The notes: generated from the sequence alone by a model not told the origin. 64,000 nucleotides of DNA from Lomentospora prolificans (GCA_029532625.1 JARFXM010000010.1:248001-312000); one strand, 5' to 3'; positions 23,421 to 35,665 are shown, counted from the first letter of the stretch. A program made the numbers and translations.

Positions 23421-26400
23421 GTTGATATTATCAGGCAACCACACTTCCTGACTAGCGAGTCCGTACTCCTATTCCGCCCAAGCAAGAAGCAAGACTCTGA
23501 GAACGATGTAAATGAATGTGTGTTGTTGTTAGGTAACGAGTGACTGGACTAAGATTAGTCCGGGAAGTGCTTGGGCAGGCACCACAGGAACACCGACGCC
23601 GACAGACCAAAAGGGAGAGAGAATGGAACCATCGTGATCGTAAGTGAAGATGGCAATACCCGATACTATAAGGCTCGCTCTACTCGACATAGCGCTCAGT
23701 ACCTCTACGCGCTAGTTGCTTGACCTGAACCGCTGTGGGTTGGAGAGAATAATATTGAAGCCCACCTGCAGAAATCAATAGTCTAGCCAGGTTGGCTTAC
23801 ATCCCAAAGCATGGTCATGGTGCAGTTCCGCCACGCGTGTGTACCAAGGCATGGAGGAGGAAAGAACTACTACGTGCGCGAAGAGGGGATGGTTCCTGCC
23901 TGGAGTGGAGTAGACAACTATTACTCGGGTCGGGCTGAGACTACAGCTCGAAGAAGCCGTCGACAAGGTAACCCCGACGGGAAGACCGTGCATGGGCTTG
24001 GGAGGTGAAAGCTTGGAGCATTTACGACTAATTTACTGGAAGAAGGATACGAAGTTCTCGAATAGGAAAGGACAAGTGCCATAGCCAAGATTCATTAGTG
24101 CGAGGAACAGGCATCGCGAAGGAATGTGATGGCGTTATTATTACGCAGCTGCAAGGATATGAGAAGTGGGAACATGTTGCAGTAGGCCCCATAGAGTCAC
24201 GGCTATTTTACCCGTACTTGTAGACTCACCAAAGCCGGAGACAGAGGGCTGAGGAGCAACAGAGAAAGGAGTGGGGATGACAGCAAGAAGAAAATAACCC
24301 GAGCAAAGATGGGCCTCTCACTTTGGTGGCCTAGCGAGGGTCAGACCGCGGAGGCCCCACGCCCAATCCACGGAGCATTTGTTATCCCGGATTTTTCTTC
24401 TTCGCCTAGTGTGAAAGAACAGCGACTCTCAAGGCATTATTTTACGGTGAAATTGGCTCCCAGAGCAATGATTTTAGTAGGTGTCGGTCTACGAAAAGGC
24501 GTGTGTTTATATTGAAGAAGATTGATGTTCCCTAGTTGGTGGTTGTGGCTTTCGATCGATCGAACGACCCCTGCTTGAGTGATGGCCTGAAATTCATGGC
24601 CAACATTATTACTGAGGATTAGGGCTTGGTTTGTCCCGTCTTCCATGATCAATGCAAATGCAAAAGCGCAGGGCAAGGTGCGTGTTATGCTGGCAGTGGG
24701 GCAGCTGAAGGCGCGCCACACGTTTTCACAGGAGCCAATAACAACTATTAAATAGAGGCCAAGAGGCGCTGAGATGCAGGGGCAAGGCTGCTCTGCGATG
24801 CCAAGCGAATTCTATTATTGCTTGGCCGCTAGCCTCCCGAGTGCAAGTTACCGATGTGTCAAGGATATTCAGACATAAAATACCATTTCAATGGTCGTCG
24901 GTTCTTCTTTTCTCTCCCCTCCTCTTCCGTTATTGCAGAATTATCAAAGTAAATTTCTAATGTCCAATATATGTGACGATCTGCACGGCATTGAAAGTCT
25001 CGGGAAGAGCTATTAGTGGTGGAAGAGGTGTTAATGACACAGACAATGCAGGGGTCCGTTGACTGGGGGTCAATGACGAGCTAAGGCCGGCATCGTGAGT
25101 GCCATCGGGCCAATCATGCCGCTCTGCTGACATTTCAAACCAGGATCCCTGTGCTGGCTGGTTGTGCTCCGATTCGGGCACTGACGCCAGCTGAGGCGGG
25201 AGAAGAGCTACTGATTAGCGCTGCTCACTTGCGCTCATTCGAACCGAGACGGCTGACATCCAGTTTTTCTTCATCCAGGCACTTCTCCTTTCCTTGTGTT
25301 CCTTTATGCAAGCCGCACCCCACAAGGGTCCGTTAGTCGGTGGAGGAAGCTGTCAAATCCAGGGGATCTGCCTTGGTAGAGCTCAGAGAGCGCTGTTTTT
25401 GTCGGTCTGCCGGCAAAAAGGTGAGTTGTGTCCACTGAGAAGGGCCCACCCGCTAAAATGGTCTCGAATGCTGCGCCTCGGTCGGCGCAAAAGACTGGGC
25501 TTCTTCTGTCCTCGACACGTACGAAGTACTTAGCGTCAACATTTTAGTGCCGCTTTGCAGTGTTCCCTCGCAACGCCAGCGGTCTTCGGCACACACAACC
25601 TTGTAAGCTCATGGAGGAGAGAGCGGAGAAAACTCTCCTGCCAAGATCCCTTTGAGCCAGGATACAGCTGACTTTTGCTGCTTAACTTACTTCGTATCCC
25701 GTCTGGAGTCAATTCGCGGATAACGGCAGCAGGTAAACAGGTAGAAGAGAGAGCCTAGGAGGCAGAACATGCTGGGGGTTGGCAGAGTACCAAGGGGCTG
25801 GCTTACGTAGACAGTGGACCCATCGAGACGGCAGTTTAGGGTTTGGCTGCCGGGCGGTCAAGAAGAGACTCGAACTCAAAACAGTTGGGAGGCCAAACCG
25901 TACATACCAGCCATGGAACGAGAACACCGCATGCAGCGTATAACTTCAAGATATATCCTCATTGGGATGTTGACGCGTCGTTACCGAACCCTAGGATGGT
26001 GCCGACCCTCCTTACCGAAGGATATATTGCAAAACGTTGTGACGGCTCTGGCGGCGCCCGTGCAACAGCCGAGGCCTCCTACATGTCAAGGTGTCGACTT
26101 TCGAGGGTTGGTCATTGGCCCCTCATCGAGAGGACTATACGTATAGATTTGTTTGTAGGCTTTCCCGAGAGCCCACGGGGTGCGTCTAATAAGGGGCACG
26201 TCAAAGCTGGTGCCAAAATCGCCACGAAAGTCAATAGTACAGACTAGTAGGGTGGGGGGTGGGAGAGAGGCAGTATAGGGAAGCGTAGAATCCGTTTCCA
26301 ACTGCGTCAGTGACCGACCCATACCGTAGGACAGAGCGAATAGATGGATTGGTTGGTTTGGTAGTACTAGGCGGAACACGGGTGGCATGATGCCGTTGTT

Positions 26401-26448
26401 GAAATATTACTATGGGTGTATTAGACTATTAGAAACTATTATCTATTA
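23421..26448. other. Long intergenic region, no gene recognised
   Basis: The first few hundred bases are the likely promoter and leader of the minus-strand GT2 gene. Beyond that I see no domain on either strand. Frames at 24437-24721 (-), 24957-25181 (-) and 25814-26247 (+) are short and without motifs. Confidence 0.5.
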
Positions 26449-27725
26449 TTAAGCGAGGACAATCATCCCGCAAAAGAATACAAGAAGTAGAGTCAGTTTG
26501 GGATACAGAACGGCTGTGTGTGGCTGGCTGCTGTCTTGTGCTATCTCCGGGGCAGGTAGTTCGGACAAGAAGTCGGGATCGTCAATGTTGCAAGTAGCAC
26601 CACCAGACGCCGGAGAGGCCGCAGTGGAGTTGAAGGCAAAGTTGATCCACTGCACTTCGAGCGTGGCCGTGTTTCCGACATCCATGGGGCCCGACCATGA
26701 GCCACCATTCCCGAACATGCTGATGATCAGCTGGCTTTCCGATACTGGGACGTTCTTTTTGGTCTGGGCTAGCTGGATGCCATTCAAGTAAAATAAACTC
26801 TGGCCGGGAAGCTAATCCAGGCGGTACGTGTTCCATTCTTCACGAGACGTGCCAGCCCCATCGTCGGTCATGGAGATGTTGAGCGACGTTTCCGGTATGG
26901 ATCTTCCCCGTGCATCGTGCGTTGGTTGACACGAGCCGTGGAACAAGTCAACCGGATCGCGGGTGAGGACTTCAATGTCTGTCTCCTGCGTGTCGTTGTA
27001 GTAGGTGAAGAAACCAGAACAGGCACCCGGGCTGCCCGTTACACGAGCCCGGACGCGCAGTGAGAGGGAGGTCACATTGTACTCCCGAAATCTCATCTCC
27101 GCAGACTTTTGTGTTCCATTCTGCAGTTGGGTGGTGGTAAACTCCAGAACTGTGCCATCGCCGTCTTGTTCTATAAACGTGTGAGCATCGCCAGCCGTAA
27201 ATATAGACCTGATGGTGCAAGGCCTAGCAAGGCCTATCTATTATGGGAGGGCAGAGGCAAACAGAGAGGGGCAAATAAGAGAAAAATTCAGCGGAGGTGG
27301 GAAGGGAGAGGAAGGGGGGGGGGGGGCGGACAGTCTGCAAGGAAGGGGCTGGCATGTAACATGGCTGGCTGTGGTTTCCATGCCACAAAGATAGACTTAC
27401 TGCGAGCGATTGTCTCGGGAGAGTAGAGGATCGGTGCCCACCCATCATGGGCCTCCCACTTGAAAAGATCTGTTACATGCCAGTCCTGCGTCCAGTAGTC
27501 ACCCACCGATTTGGATGAATTAGCGCTGACCGAGCCCTCTCCAGAACGCACAGTTATTGTGGACAGGTTCCGAAAGTCGTAGAAGCGCTGGTGGGTGAAA
27601 ATGGACCCAGCATCCGTGGTGAAGGCCGAACACTCCTCAGCCGCACCCGAGGAAGTCGCAGCTGCCTGGGTGGCGCCCGCAAGGGCAATCAAGACGGTCA
27701 AGAAGACCGCAACGGAGAGGGCCAT
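26449..27725 (-). pseudogene. GPI-type GH16-like glucanase gene interrupted by an in-frame TAG
   Basis: Two exons (27725-27401, 27170-26449) join in frame to 349 codons. They encode a signal peptide (MALSVAVFLTVLIALAGATQ), a concanavalin-like GH16 domain and a hydrophobic C-terminus PKLTLLLVFFCGMIVLA typical of GPI anchoring. The catalytic motif ExDxE is present as ETDIE (Glu171, Asp173, Glu175), so the active site is intact. Codon 228 is TAG (26812-26814), exactly where the family has Trp in YRLDW.PGQ. Sequence on both sides is in the same frame and conserved (LPGQSLFYLNG after the stop). The nearest GT..AG pair around it would give a 16-nt intron. A Trp TGG to TAG change is a single C-to-T at CpA on the other strand. 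As it stands, the product would stop at 227 aa, losing the C-terminal half of the fold and the anchor. Confidence 0.82.
27314..27326. repeat. Thirteen-base G run inside the GH16 intron
   Basis: A run of 13 G on the plus strand lies in the intron 27171-27400 of the GH16 gene, so it does not affect the reading frame. Confidence 0.8.
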
Positions 27726-29671
27726 CTGTACCACCGCTGGTCCTTGTTCTCACGCACGGGTGAGTAAAGGAGAAGGAAATAAAGGAGGGACGGCGGTCGC
27801 AGGAGAAGCGGGAAGTGGGAATGCGAAGGGGTTTTGCAGCTGATCGGCGACTTTCTGGACCCATATACCTACGCCAGTGGCCACAAGCACCGCCGACGCA
27901 GTGAGCAGGGATGGTAGGCTTCGCGTGGAGTGGAGTGAATTTAGAAATATCATCGTCTTCTCGATGCGGAAAAGCGGACCCGCTAACAACGGTGCCAAAA
28001 ACTTGTCGATTGGAGCCATTTTCTGGCCAAAGCTTGGTCGAAGCCAATGGAACATTGGCGGGAGATGATCCATGTCAATTTCCCATGCTTTGCTCGTAGC
28101 GCCAAGCTTACTTTTCAAATAAAGCCATTTTTTCAAGTTGGGCCAGAGATGACTTACTTTTCCCTCAGAATTGCCATTCTTAGTCGTGTTCTGCGCTCGC
28201 GGTGATGTGCGGGGGTCTCAGAGACTAGTTCATGAATCCTATGGTCGTGACGCCAGCTCTTCCCCCCCGGTCTTCGTGCATCTACTGATGAAATTACAAT
28301 ATTATGGATCGGGGGCTACTTTAGCATTCTCTTTCAGAGGTTTGGGCCCCGAGGCGCTCTTTCTCCTGAGCCAGCGCAGCGGCTGGGCACATGTGGCTTG
28401 GCTCGCCAATATACGGGCTCGCTCCCCTCTCGGCGGTCGATGGCGGAGTCTGGGCAAGTTCTGCCTGGCGAAAACTCATTCCCGATTCGCTGTACTACTC
28501 CATTGGTTTTCGTGGCTCTTGCTGTTCCTGCATAAGTCCAATTACATGGCGTGGATCCTGAGACTGGCTCCGAATAGAAGTAATACTCGTAAGAGCAATA
28601 ATAGCCCCTGCACGCTAGGCGGATAACAAAAGTGGTTCAGCAGAGTCTAGACGTAATTGAAAGGCCCGGCAGGCAGCGGAAGAGATTGTAATACGAGTAC
28701 AAGTCTGCCAGGCGAAATCTCTGCAAAGGAAGATGGAATTAGCAAAGGTACCATCCCAGCCCCACTAGCCGGAGCATAGCGGAGATCGTTACGGGGAACC
28801 GGGGGACCTGGCACGGGGTGAATTCTGTGGTGCGATGGGACGATGAGAATGATTTGATGTTAAATACTGGCAATGGCATTGCTTCCTTCGCAGGCGCAAG
28901 AGAACTTTTCTTGGAAATGCACCCGTGCAGGGCTGTCGGTTACTGTTGCACCCGCCACCCCACTTCTCCCTCCCACGGATCTGGGAATATCTCCATGAAT
29001 ATGGATCCGCCATATGGAAAGAGACAAGTTCATTTCATCTGATATGTGTTTAGTATGGCTATTTTTGGAATTTTAAAATGGGCGCTTCTGTCCTTCACCA
29101 CGGACCAAGGGCAATCTCCGCTCACTGACAGAACTTGGCCCCGAATTGCGAAAAAAAGTGCCACCAGCCGGTTTTCCGAGTCGATGACATCATATTAGCC
29201 CCAGCGAGGATATGTCGGCAACATAGACACGAATTCTAGGCGCAGCAAAAGGAAAAAGTTCCTATCAAGCCGGAACATGTATTTATCTAACGCTAAGGAA
29301 ATATATGATGGAGTCGTCGTCAAAATTTAATAAAAAAAATGGTAAAAATGTAATAACACACGCAGGTAGATACGAAAAGGGAAGAAAACCAAAACAATCA
29401 CAAAATCCGCCAACTTCCTCGCTAAGCCATATTATGCGCCATGTTCTGATGCTGAACTTACAGCATTTCTGCCATAAACCAGATCCAGGTGTGCCGAAGG
29501 AGGACTCGTGGGAAGTTCGCGCCGAAAGCGCTCTGGGTTGTGAAGTTGGCCGATTTCATTATGTCCTGCACCCGGGGGAAACGAAGAATTGTTAATCGCG
29601 ACTATTCTCAAGCACCAGGGTTTTGGGGCCAGGAGTAGGCAGGGCAAACTCACATTGGGCTGGGGTACAAC
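27726..29671. other. Intergenic region, no gene recognised
   Basis: No domains on either strand. The part just above 27725 is the likely promoter of the GH16 gene. Confidence 0.5.
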
Positions 29672-30092
29672 TCACAGCAAACCAATGGTAACGTCACCCT
29701 TGACTCGCGCGTAGAGGTTGAGTTCGGCTTCAAGGTCTAGGCTGATCTGGATCTTGAGGGTGCTGTCGTTGGCGTCCGAGTGGTCTCGGTCCTTGATGCG
29801 AGTCTTGCGGACGCGCTCACGGCCAGGCTCGCCGTGTCGGGGATCCTTGTAGATCAAGGGGCGGTCATTGTCATAGTCCCTCCTGTCGTGGACGATGCCC
29901 TGATCATCCTCGGAAGCATCCGAGACCTCGTAGTTCTGCTGCTGCTGCTTACTGTTCGTGCCGGAGCAGTTAGCTATATTTTGCTTCTGTCTTTGCCTCA
30001 AGCTAGGCGGATCGACAATATTCCCGTCCCGGAGGCGAGGATACATGCGAATTGTGGATAATATATTGGGGACATGCTTACTTGTTGGACAT
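29672..30092 (-). CDS. Small conserved fungal protein of unknown function (96 aa)
   Basis: Two exons (30092-30082, 29951-29672) join in frame to 96 aa. The first exon supplies only MSNN. The body is highly charged and probably disordered (QQQQNYEVSDASEDDQG, then RRDYDNDRPL and RERVRKTRIKDRD). It is followed by an ordered-looking end, LKIQISLDLEAELNLYARVK plus GDVTIGLL. The alternation of polar and hydrophobic residues in that end suggests two beta strands or an amphipathic segment. I recall similar small proteins in many filamentous ascomycetes, but I know no function. A GTGAGT sequence overlaps the stop codon, so a further 3' exon is possible. The alternative start at 30046 would add unrelated residues that are here interpreted as intron. 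Confidence 0.65.
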
Positions 30093-33000
30093 GTTGACTT
30101 TTCCGGGGCAAAAGCCTCGCTTAATTGGTATTATAGAGGATTAAAGGAAGGAGGATCCCTGACTTCGGCTTTGCGACGAAACGTTCCCAACGACCTGGTT
30201 TGAACTGGTAATTGACTGGGAAGAAATAAAGCCGCACCTGAGGTGCAAATGCACCTCTTTATATCCTCATCTAACACCATCTGAAAAGAAAAGAAAAACT
30301 TGTTTGAGGCTCTTTTCCTCCCATTTGTTTGAAGGAGATCGATCGATGAAGTCAGGGCCCGTCGGACATGCGTCACCCCGCATAATCGTAAGGATGATGC
30401 TATCGCTGGTCTTGACGGCTTGGAAGCTTGGATCTGCATGCAGATAGTTTAGGTGTGGGGTGGGAGACACCGTGATTGGCTCGCACTGTCAAGGAAGCGT
30501 AATACCACCCGTTCGGAAGGGTCTGAACACTGCGTAATGGTCCACACTATTCCACAATATGACGACTTATTCATGGGCTCCGACTTGATTAACCAAGGAC
30601 GCTCATTCGATACCTGGGGCTTCCTTCATATTGTTGGGTAAACTGCTGTGCCTCGCGCGGGGTTTGGGGATCAACACGATCGAGAATAGACGCCGAATGA
30701 CGAGAGAATCAACCCTTGGCCATCATCGCCGCGTTTTGTCTCGCCCAACCACTGCCGTTTTGGCCGCGAAGGGGCTGCGACACAGCGAGTTTCTGTGCAT
30801 TATTTTGCATTCTCGGTATTAAGATAGACGTAACCACGGATGAGATGGTGGGCAGGCCTGACTCTCTTTGCCCTCCAACCGCAGCTCACATGACCCGCGT
30901 CCAAGGAATGCAACCCTCGTGCTTCCGGAGGGGATTCGTTTTTTATTGATTAGATATATGAGAAAGATTGTGGGAAATTGTGTAGGTGGGAGAAAATTAA
31001 ACAACCACAACAGTCCCTGTCATCACCATCGACGTCTGGATTATGTAGGTCTGACCCATCGAAGTGAAAGAAATGAGATCTATGACCTGCCCGAGAATAT
31101 CAGATAGAGTTCCACAATCTTACCGCCCTCGTTCGGTTGTGAGACGATGTTGGTCTCGCCAGTTACGTGCGAGGTAACCGTGTAGACCATGCGTGAAGCA
31201 TGTAAACCCACGTTGCTTTGTAGCGGTCTCCGGGACTATATACTTAACGCCGGTTCCGTTGGGAATACGGACGCCGATTCCGAAGCAGACGCGGAGACGG
31301 AATCGTGACCTCCGACATGGGCCCGAGTCAGGTATAGTGCCATAGATTCTATGCTCTTGGCGAGGAATGTATTAGATGAAACAGCACCCTAGGATCTCCC
31401 ACTATCTGTCCTCTGGCTGCAGGTGGAAGACTATGCCATCAATGGATGCAGGACACATCGCTGAAATCTTTCTGAGCCCGGTATTCGCTATGGATTAGAA
31501 ACGCTACTCCGCGTTAGATCCGGCGATACGTAATATCATCCTCGAATCGCTCAATTCACCCGCTGACCGTCTCTCAAACACAGTCCAGAACAGCCGTATA
31601 CAATGACCTTTAATAACAACCGACGACTGAATTCAGCACCCTTCACCTTGGAATTGTTTGTTCTTTGGCCCAATCTGATGATGATATCCAGCTCCCCAGT
31701 GGATCGCTAGGCCGTCTCGGCCACCAATATTGAAACGAGCGCGAGGGGCGGGTAAGACGGTGGTTATCTTCGTTCATTGTTTCGAATCTCCTCTCGTAAA
31801 GCCAAGCCAAACTTGCCAATTTTTGGAATTCTTTCTTTGTTGCAAAGCTTTAAACCCTTATGAAATATCTATGGAAAATTTGCGTGATCAATCGAAGGCC
31901 AGGTTGACTATTATATTCGCTCCTGAGCATCCTGGTAATACTGTGGTTTATGTCACTTTGGGATATGTTCTTTACTGAGTTCAAGGCTTTGATGAGGTTT
32001 CGATGAGAATGTCCCACAAATATTAGACAGACTATTATAGCTCAGATTCGATTAAAAAGACGAATCCGTTGAACATCCTTCCATCAGTAATTATCTAGTC
32101 GATCAAGGTAGTTGAGTAGGCAATCTTTTGTGATATACCTTACCAGATCGACGACGTATACAAGAGAAAGGAACCGACAGGTACTTGGTATATCGCCTCA
32201 ACGTCCTCGAAAGATGCGTGACATCCTGATATTCCACAGGAGCAGGCCCTATTTATTAACCTTTTGGGTCGAGGTCAATGTACAAGCTGGGGATCTGTAA
32301 TTAGCGAGCACTATTAGTTCTCAAATATAACTTGAAATCTTCTACCATGTCCCTCGATGCACTTGAAAAGTAAGAGTCGATTTTTCACTAGGTGGAAGAA
32401 TATGAGGCCAACAGAACCGTACATGAAATACTTGCAAAGGAACCAAGCATGTGTTGAAGCGTGAAGACTAGACGGCTTGGCTTCGTGATGATTCTGAGTG
32501 AGCCAGTGACCTGGTATTGAGGGCCAGTGGTTGTGGTGGGCTCGATGGGGTAGGCAGAAGGGAAAAAAACGAGATGCAGGGCTAACAGCCACTTTCCTCT
32601 CTTCTTGCCAATTCTAGCGTCACATTTTCGGCAGTGTCTCGATAGGGTTTCCCACCAAGGGAGCGCTAGAAGCCTTGTCTGACAATATCTCCAGGGTCTT
32701 GCATTTGGTGGCGGGGAATGTCTTGGCATGACGTGATGAAATCCCAATTCGGTCATATCGAGCGACTCCCCCAAGCATGCATGCCCAGTCGGCCCTTGAC
32801 TTCCCCATGGCGCACCCGAAATCCATCTCCTCCAGCATAGCCCCCCAAAGACAACTGACCCTCAATTTGACAAAGCCTCTCCAAAAGTTTTGGCGAGACA
32901 GGCGTCCGTTCGTCTTGATGGATTTCTGTTGGGATACTCCTTCTGTGTCTCAAACCATGGCTCTTTTTCCCCCTGGCGTATTCAGCTTTGTCTCCCACTC

Positions 33001-33157
33001 AATAATACGCCTCGACCAAATTACAAGGTTCGAAAACTCCTAGAGGATCTCCCCCTCATCACGCGACCGACTTCGCATCTACACATTATTTTCCCTCAGA
33101 CTCTTCGCGAGAACAACGCACGAAAACGAAGAAACCCCCCCGATCACCGTACCAGTC
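30093..33157. other. Long gene-poor region
   Basis: A TATA-like element for the small gene lies at 30257-30263 (minus strand TATAAAG). The rest is stop-rich and AT-rich from about 30900 to 32350. A short minus-strand stretch at 31180-31320 reads GVRIPNGTGVKYIVPETATK without a stop and may be a gene remnant, but no family is recognised. Confidence 0.45.
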
Positions 33158-33982
33158 ATGTCCACCGATGATTCCGAAAGGCCGCCGCCGTACGAAGACA
33201 CGAGAAATGACGCCGACCAAGTTCTACAGCCAACCATTCACGTCTTAGCCGGACAGACAATTCATGCCGAGTCTGCAGACGCCCCGCTACTCTACAAACT
33301 CAACCGCGGAATTGCGACCCTATCATACGCGACATCAGACGTAGAACTGGAACGCGTCGAGAGGACTGTAAGGACGGATGACAACGACGAGCCGACGATC
33401 CGGGAGCGGACACGGCATATCTACGATATTCGGCACATCCAAGGCATTCTAGGCACGCCAAGCTCGCTTCCATCAGATAGCCCCGCGTTCTACATCGAGG
33501 CCCAGCGAAGGAAACATTCGCTTGGAAACCTCGCTTTGAAGAAGTCTCGCCTGCCTGGTCGTTCAAGTTGGAAGGCACTTCCCCTTGATCTCTCGGGCAA
33601 AAGCAGCAAATGGAACCTGCCTACATATGTCAAGGACGCAAAGGCGCTGTTTGAAGTGAAGCAAAAAGACGGAAGGTACGAATGGAGCGATGCTGACGGA
33701 AACCCGATCGCAGTCGAAGATGAGGGAGAAGGGCAACACCGGCTTGTTGTGACGGCGTCGCTGCATCGTGAGACAATGGATGCAATAGTTGCGCTGTGGT
33801 GTTGTCGGCTTTGGCAGTATTCAGCCGAACACCAAGAACCCCTCTACGAGGGGATGGAGAATGGTAAGTCAAATACTTGAATGCAGTTGAATAATGTTAA
33901 AAATTTCTAACCTCGAACAGTGAGACACAAGTTTGCGCTAGCAAAGGAAATGAAGGGATCCATGAAGTTTGGAATGTATTGA
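33158..33982 (+). CDS. Conserved fungal protein of unknown function, possibly tubby/LURP-like fold
   Basis: Two exons (33158-33863, 33921-33982) join in frame to 255 aa. The N-terminus has the proline motif ERPPPYED, a possible PPxY site for WW-domain ubiquitin ligases. Then come IHVLAGQTIHAES, PLLYKLNRGIATLSYATSDV, RTRHIYDIRHI, SSWKALPLD, LFEVKQKDGRYEWSDADGNP and LVVTASLHRETMDAIVALWC. The run of alternating beta-type segments ending in a hydrophobic helix resembles tubby C-terminal-like or LURP-one-like barrels, but that is inference from pattern. I see no signal peptide, and the final helix is too short and Cys/Trp-rich to call membrane-spanning with confidence. The family seems widespread in Sordariomycetes and unstudied. 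Confidence 0.75.
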
Positions 33983-34355
33983 TCTAGTCCGATAAACTGA
34001 TGGATTGAGACTGGTCCCATGCCAGTGTGCGGAACGGCATAGGATCTATGAGTGACGAGCGACGAGTATTATGGCTTGTTTTTAGAGTTTTTGATCGGGA
34101 ATATATTGACGCAATTTCATCACGAACTATCTTTTAACCAGCACTTGTCCCATTCGGACGTTTCAAAAGTCTCGTATCCCCCTCTGTCCACCCCCATCGA
34201 GCCGGAAAAAGGCTGCGGAACCGAGATGTCACTCGAGGAGGCGGAGAGATGAAAAAAAAAAAAAAAAAAAAGACCCCCGCGCCCGAATACGAACTAAGCA
34301 GTCCAGTCATGAAGTAGAAACGCAACAAGAACGAAACTGACAAAAAAATTTAAGT
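33983..34355. other. Intergenic region with poly-A tract
   Basis: No gene. A run of 20 A occupies 34252-34271. On the minus strand this T-run lies about 85 bases after the tRNA 3' end, so it is probably too far to be its Pol III terminator. Confidence 0.6.
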
Positions 34356-34445
34356 TGGCTCGGCCCGGGTTCGAACCGGGGACCTCTTGTGTCCAACAGC
34401 TGATGGGTGTGAGACAAGCGTGATAACCAACTACACCACCGAACC
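34356..34445 (-). tRNA. tRNA-Val(CAC) with intron
   Basis: The minus strand folds as a complete tRNA of 74 nt plus a 16-nt intron. The acceptor stem GGTTCGG pairs with CCGAGCC (one G-U), and the discriminator base is A at 34356. The D arm contains TAGTTGG. The anticodon stem CTTGT pairs with ACAAG, and the loop is C-T-[CAC]-A then intron then C. The T arm is CCCGG TTCGAAC CCGGG. The anticodon CAC reads valine codon GUG. The intron sits after position 37, the standard place. A short T-run at 34342-34348 on the plus strand (A-run) gives a T-tract on the coding strand only in reverse, so the terminator is not obvious. Confidence 0.92.
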
Positions 34446-34866
34446 AATGATTTACGGAAAGGTCCGCCGCGAAGAGCACTAATATGACTTGGATAGATTG
34501 GTCATCCCGACGTGACTCTCGAGACTGCAGCACTCGAGCGGAGCAACACAATTGAAGAGCGAATAGGGAGCGAAGAGGGGGCAAATATTCCCATTTATGA
34601 ATGACCCCGAGTGTCACCATGACTGGGCTGTGTTAATATGCGCCCTTCGACACGCCGTTTTCATTTTGACAGATGACTCACCAGTTGGGATGTAGGCGAC
34701 GCGGCAGCACAAGATCAATTGGAAGAAAAAAAAAAAGAATTAAATGGCCGATCTCGCTGTCGGATTCCGAGTCGCATCGAATTGAGATGTTTGGGTTGAA
34801 AGGAAAGAGAATTAAACCCATAGTACTGTCGACCTGCCCAGGAAATCTCGCTCCAAAAAAATTATC
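34446..34866. other. Intergenic region between tRNA-Val and GNAT gene
   Basis: No gene seen. A short A-run (34725-34737) and AT-rich leader precede the GNAT start. Confidence 0.6.
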
Positions 34867-35559
34867 ATGGATCAAGCTGTATTAAAACGAATTAATGATT
34901 TAGACCTAGAGAACAACGAATGCACGATTGAGCTTATCCGTCCTGAATTCGAAGGAATAAGGCTCTATCTCGACAAGTATCGGCCGTTCCGTTTATTGGC
35001 TCTGGAAGAGAGCCCCGATGGTGAGCGATGACAGTTCAGCTCGATCCTGGTGCTCACTTCTAACTGTTCCTTACTGCAAGCGTTCTCTAGCACCTATGCA
35101 AGGGAATGCGAGTTCCGCGATGATGACTGGATTCGACGACTCTTAAACCCTCTTGTAAATATATTCGTGGTCCTCGACCGGAACGATGGCACGATCTTCT
35201 CATCTGTGGTCCTCTACGGGCCAAACCCAGTCCCTACAGAACTTGCCGATATTGGTATAGGTGGCAGTGGAATGTTGTATTGGGCAATCAATGCTGTCTA
35301 TACACGCCCCGAGGCGAGGCGGAAAGGGTTATCGCGGCGGGTTCTGACTCGTGCGCTGGAATTCGCCGTCGAAAAGGGGAATATGCAGGGCGTTATAACT
35401 GTTGTGGCTCTAGGGGTTCTGAAGAAGAACCAATGGGTAAAAGAGTTTTACGAGGCGTTCGGGTTTTCGGTCTACCGAACAACTGAGGACGAATGGAAAA
35501 TGGTTCGTGATTTCTCCAAAACCGAGCGAGGTAATATTAATACAGGGCTGGGGCTCTAG
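34867..35559 (+). CDS. GNAT-family N-acetyltransferase
   Basis: Two exons (34867-35020, 35081-35559; 60-nt intron) join in frame to 210 aa. The acetyl-CoA-binding motif A is in INAVYTRPEARRKGLSRRVL, where R-R-K-G-L-S corresponds to the Q/RxxGxG/A loop. It is followed by a helix and then VITVVALGVLKKNQ. The final part, VKEFYEAFGFSVYRTTEDEW, matches motif B, with the FYExxGF signature of many GNATs. There is no signal peptide, so the protein is cytosolic or nuclear; it would transfer acetyl from acetyl-CoA to an amine. The acceptor is not predictable. It lies tail to tail with the pyrophosphatase gene, with only 106 bases between the stops. Confidence 0.85.
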
Positions 35560-35665
35560 AGTTGAGTAACGAGAAAGGACAGATAGTTAGAATATCAAGA
35601 TTATGTACATGAAAGCTAAGCCGTTATTACAAATAATCATGACCCTTCTCGACTAACATCCGGCT

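Noticed and set aside
23421..23444. Upstream extension of the GT2 start to 23444
   Set aside because: The codon there is GTG; the first ATG is at 23420.
26800..26830. A mini-intron removing the TAG of the GH16 gene
   Set aside because: The nearest GT..AG pair spans 16 nt and would delete conserved residues.
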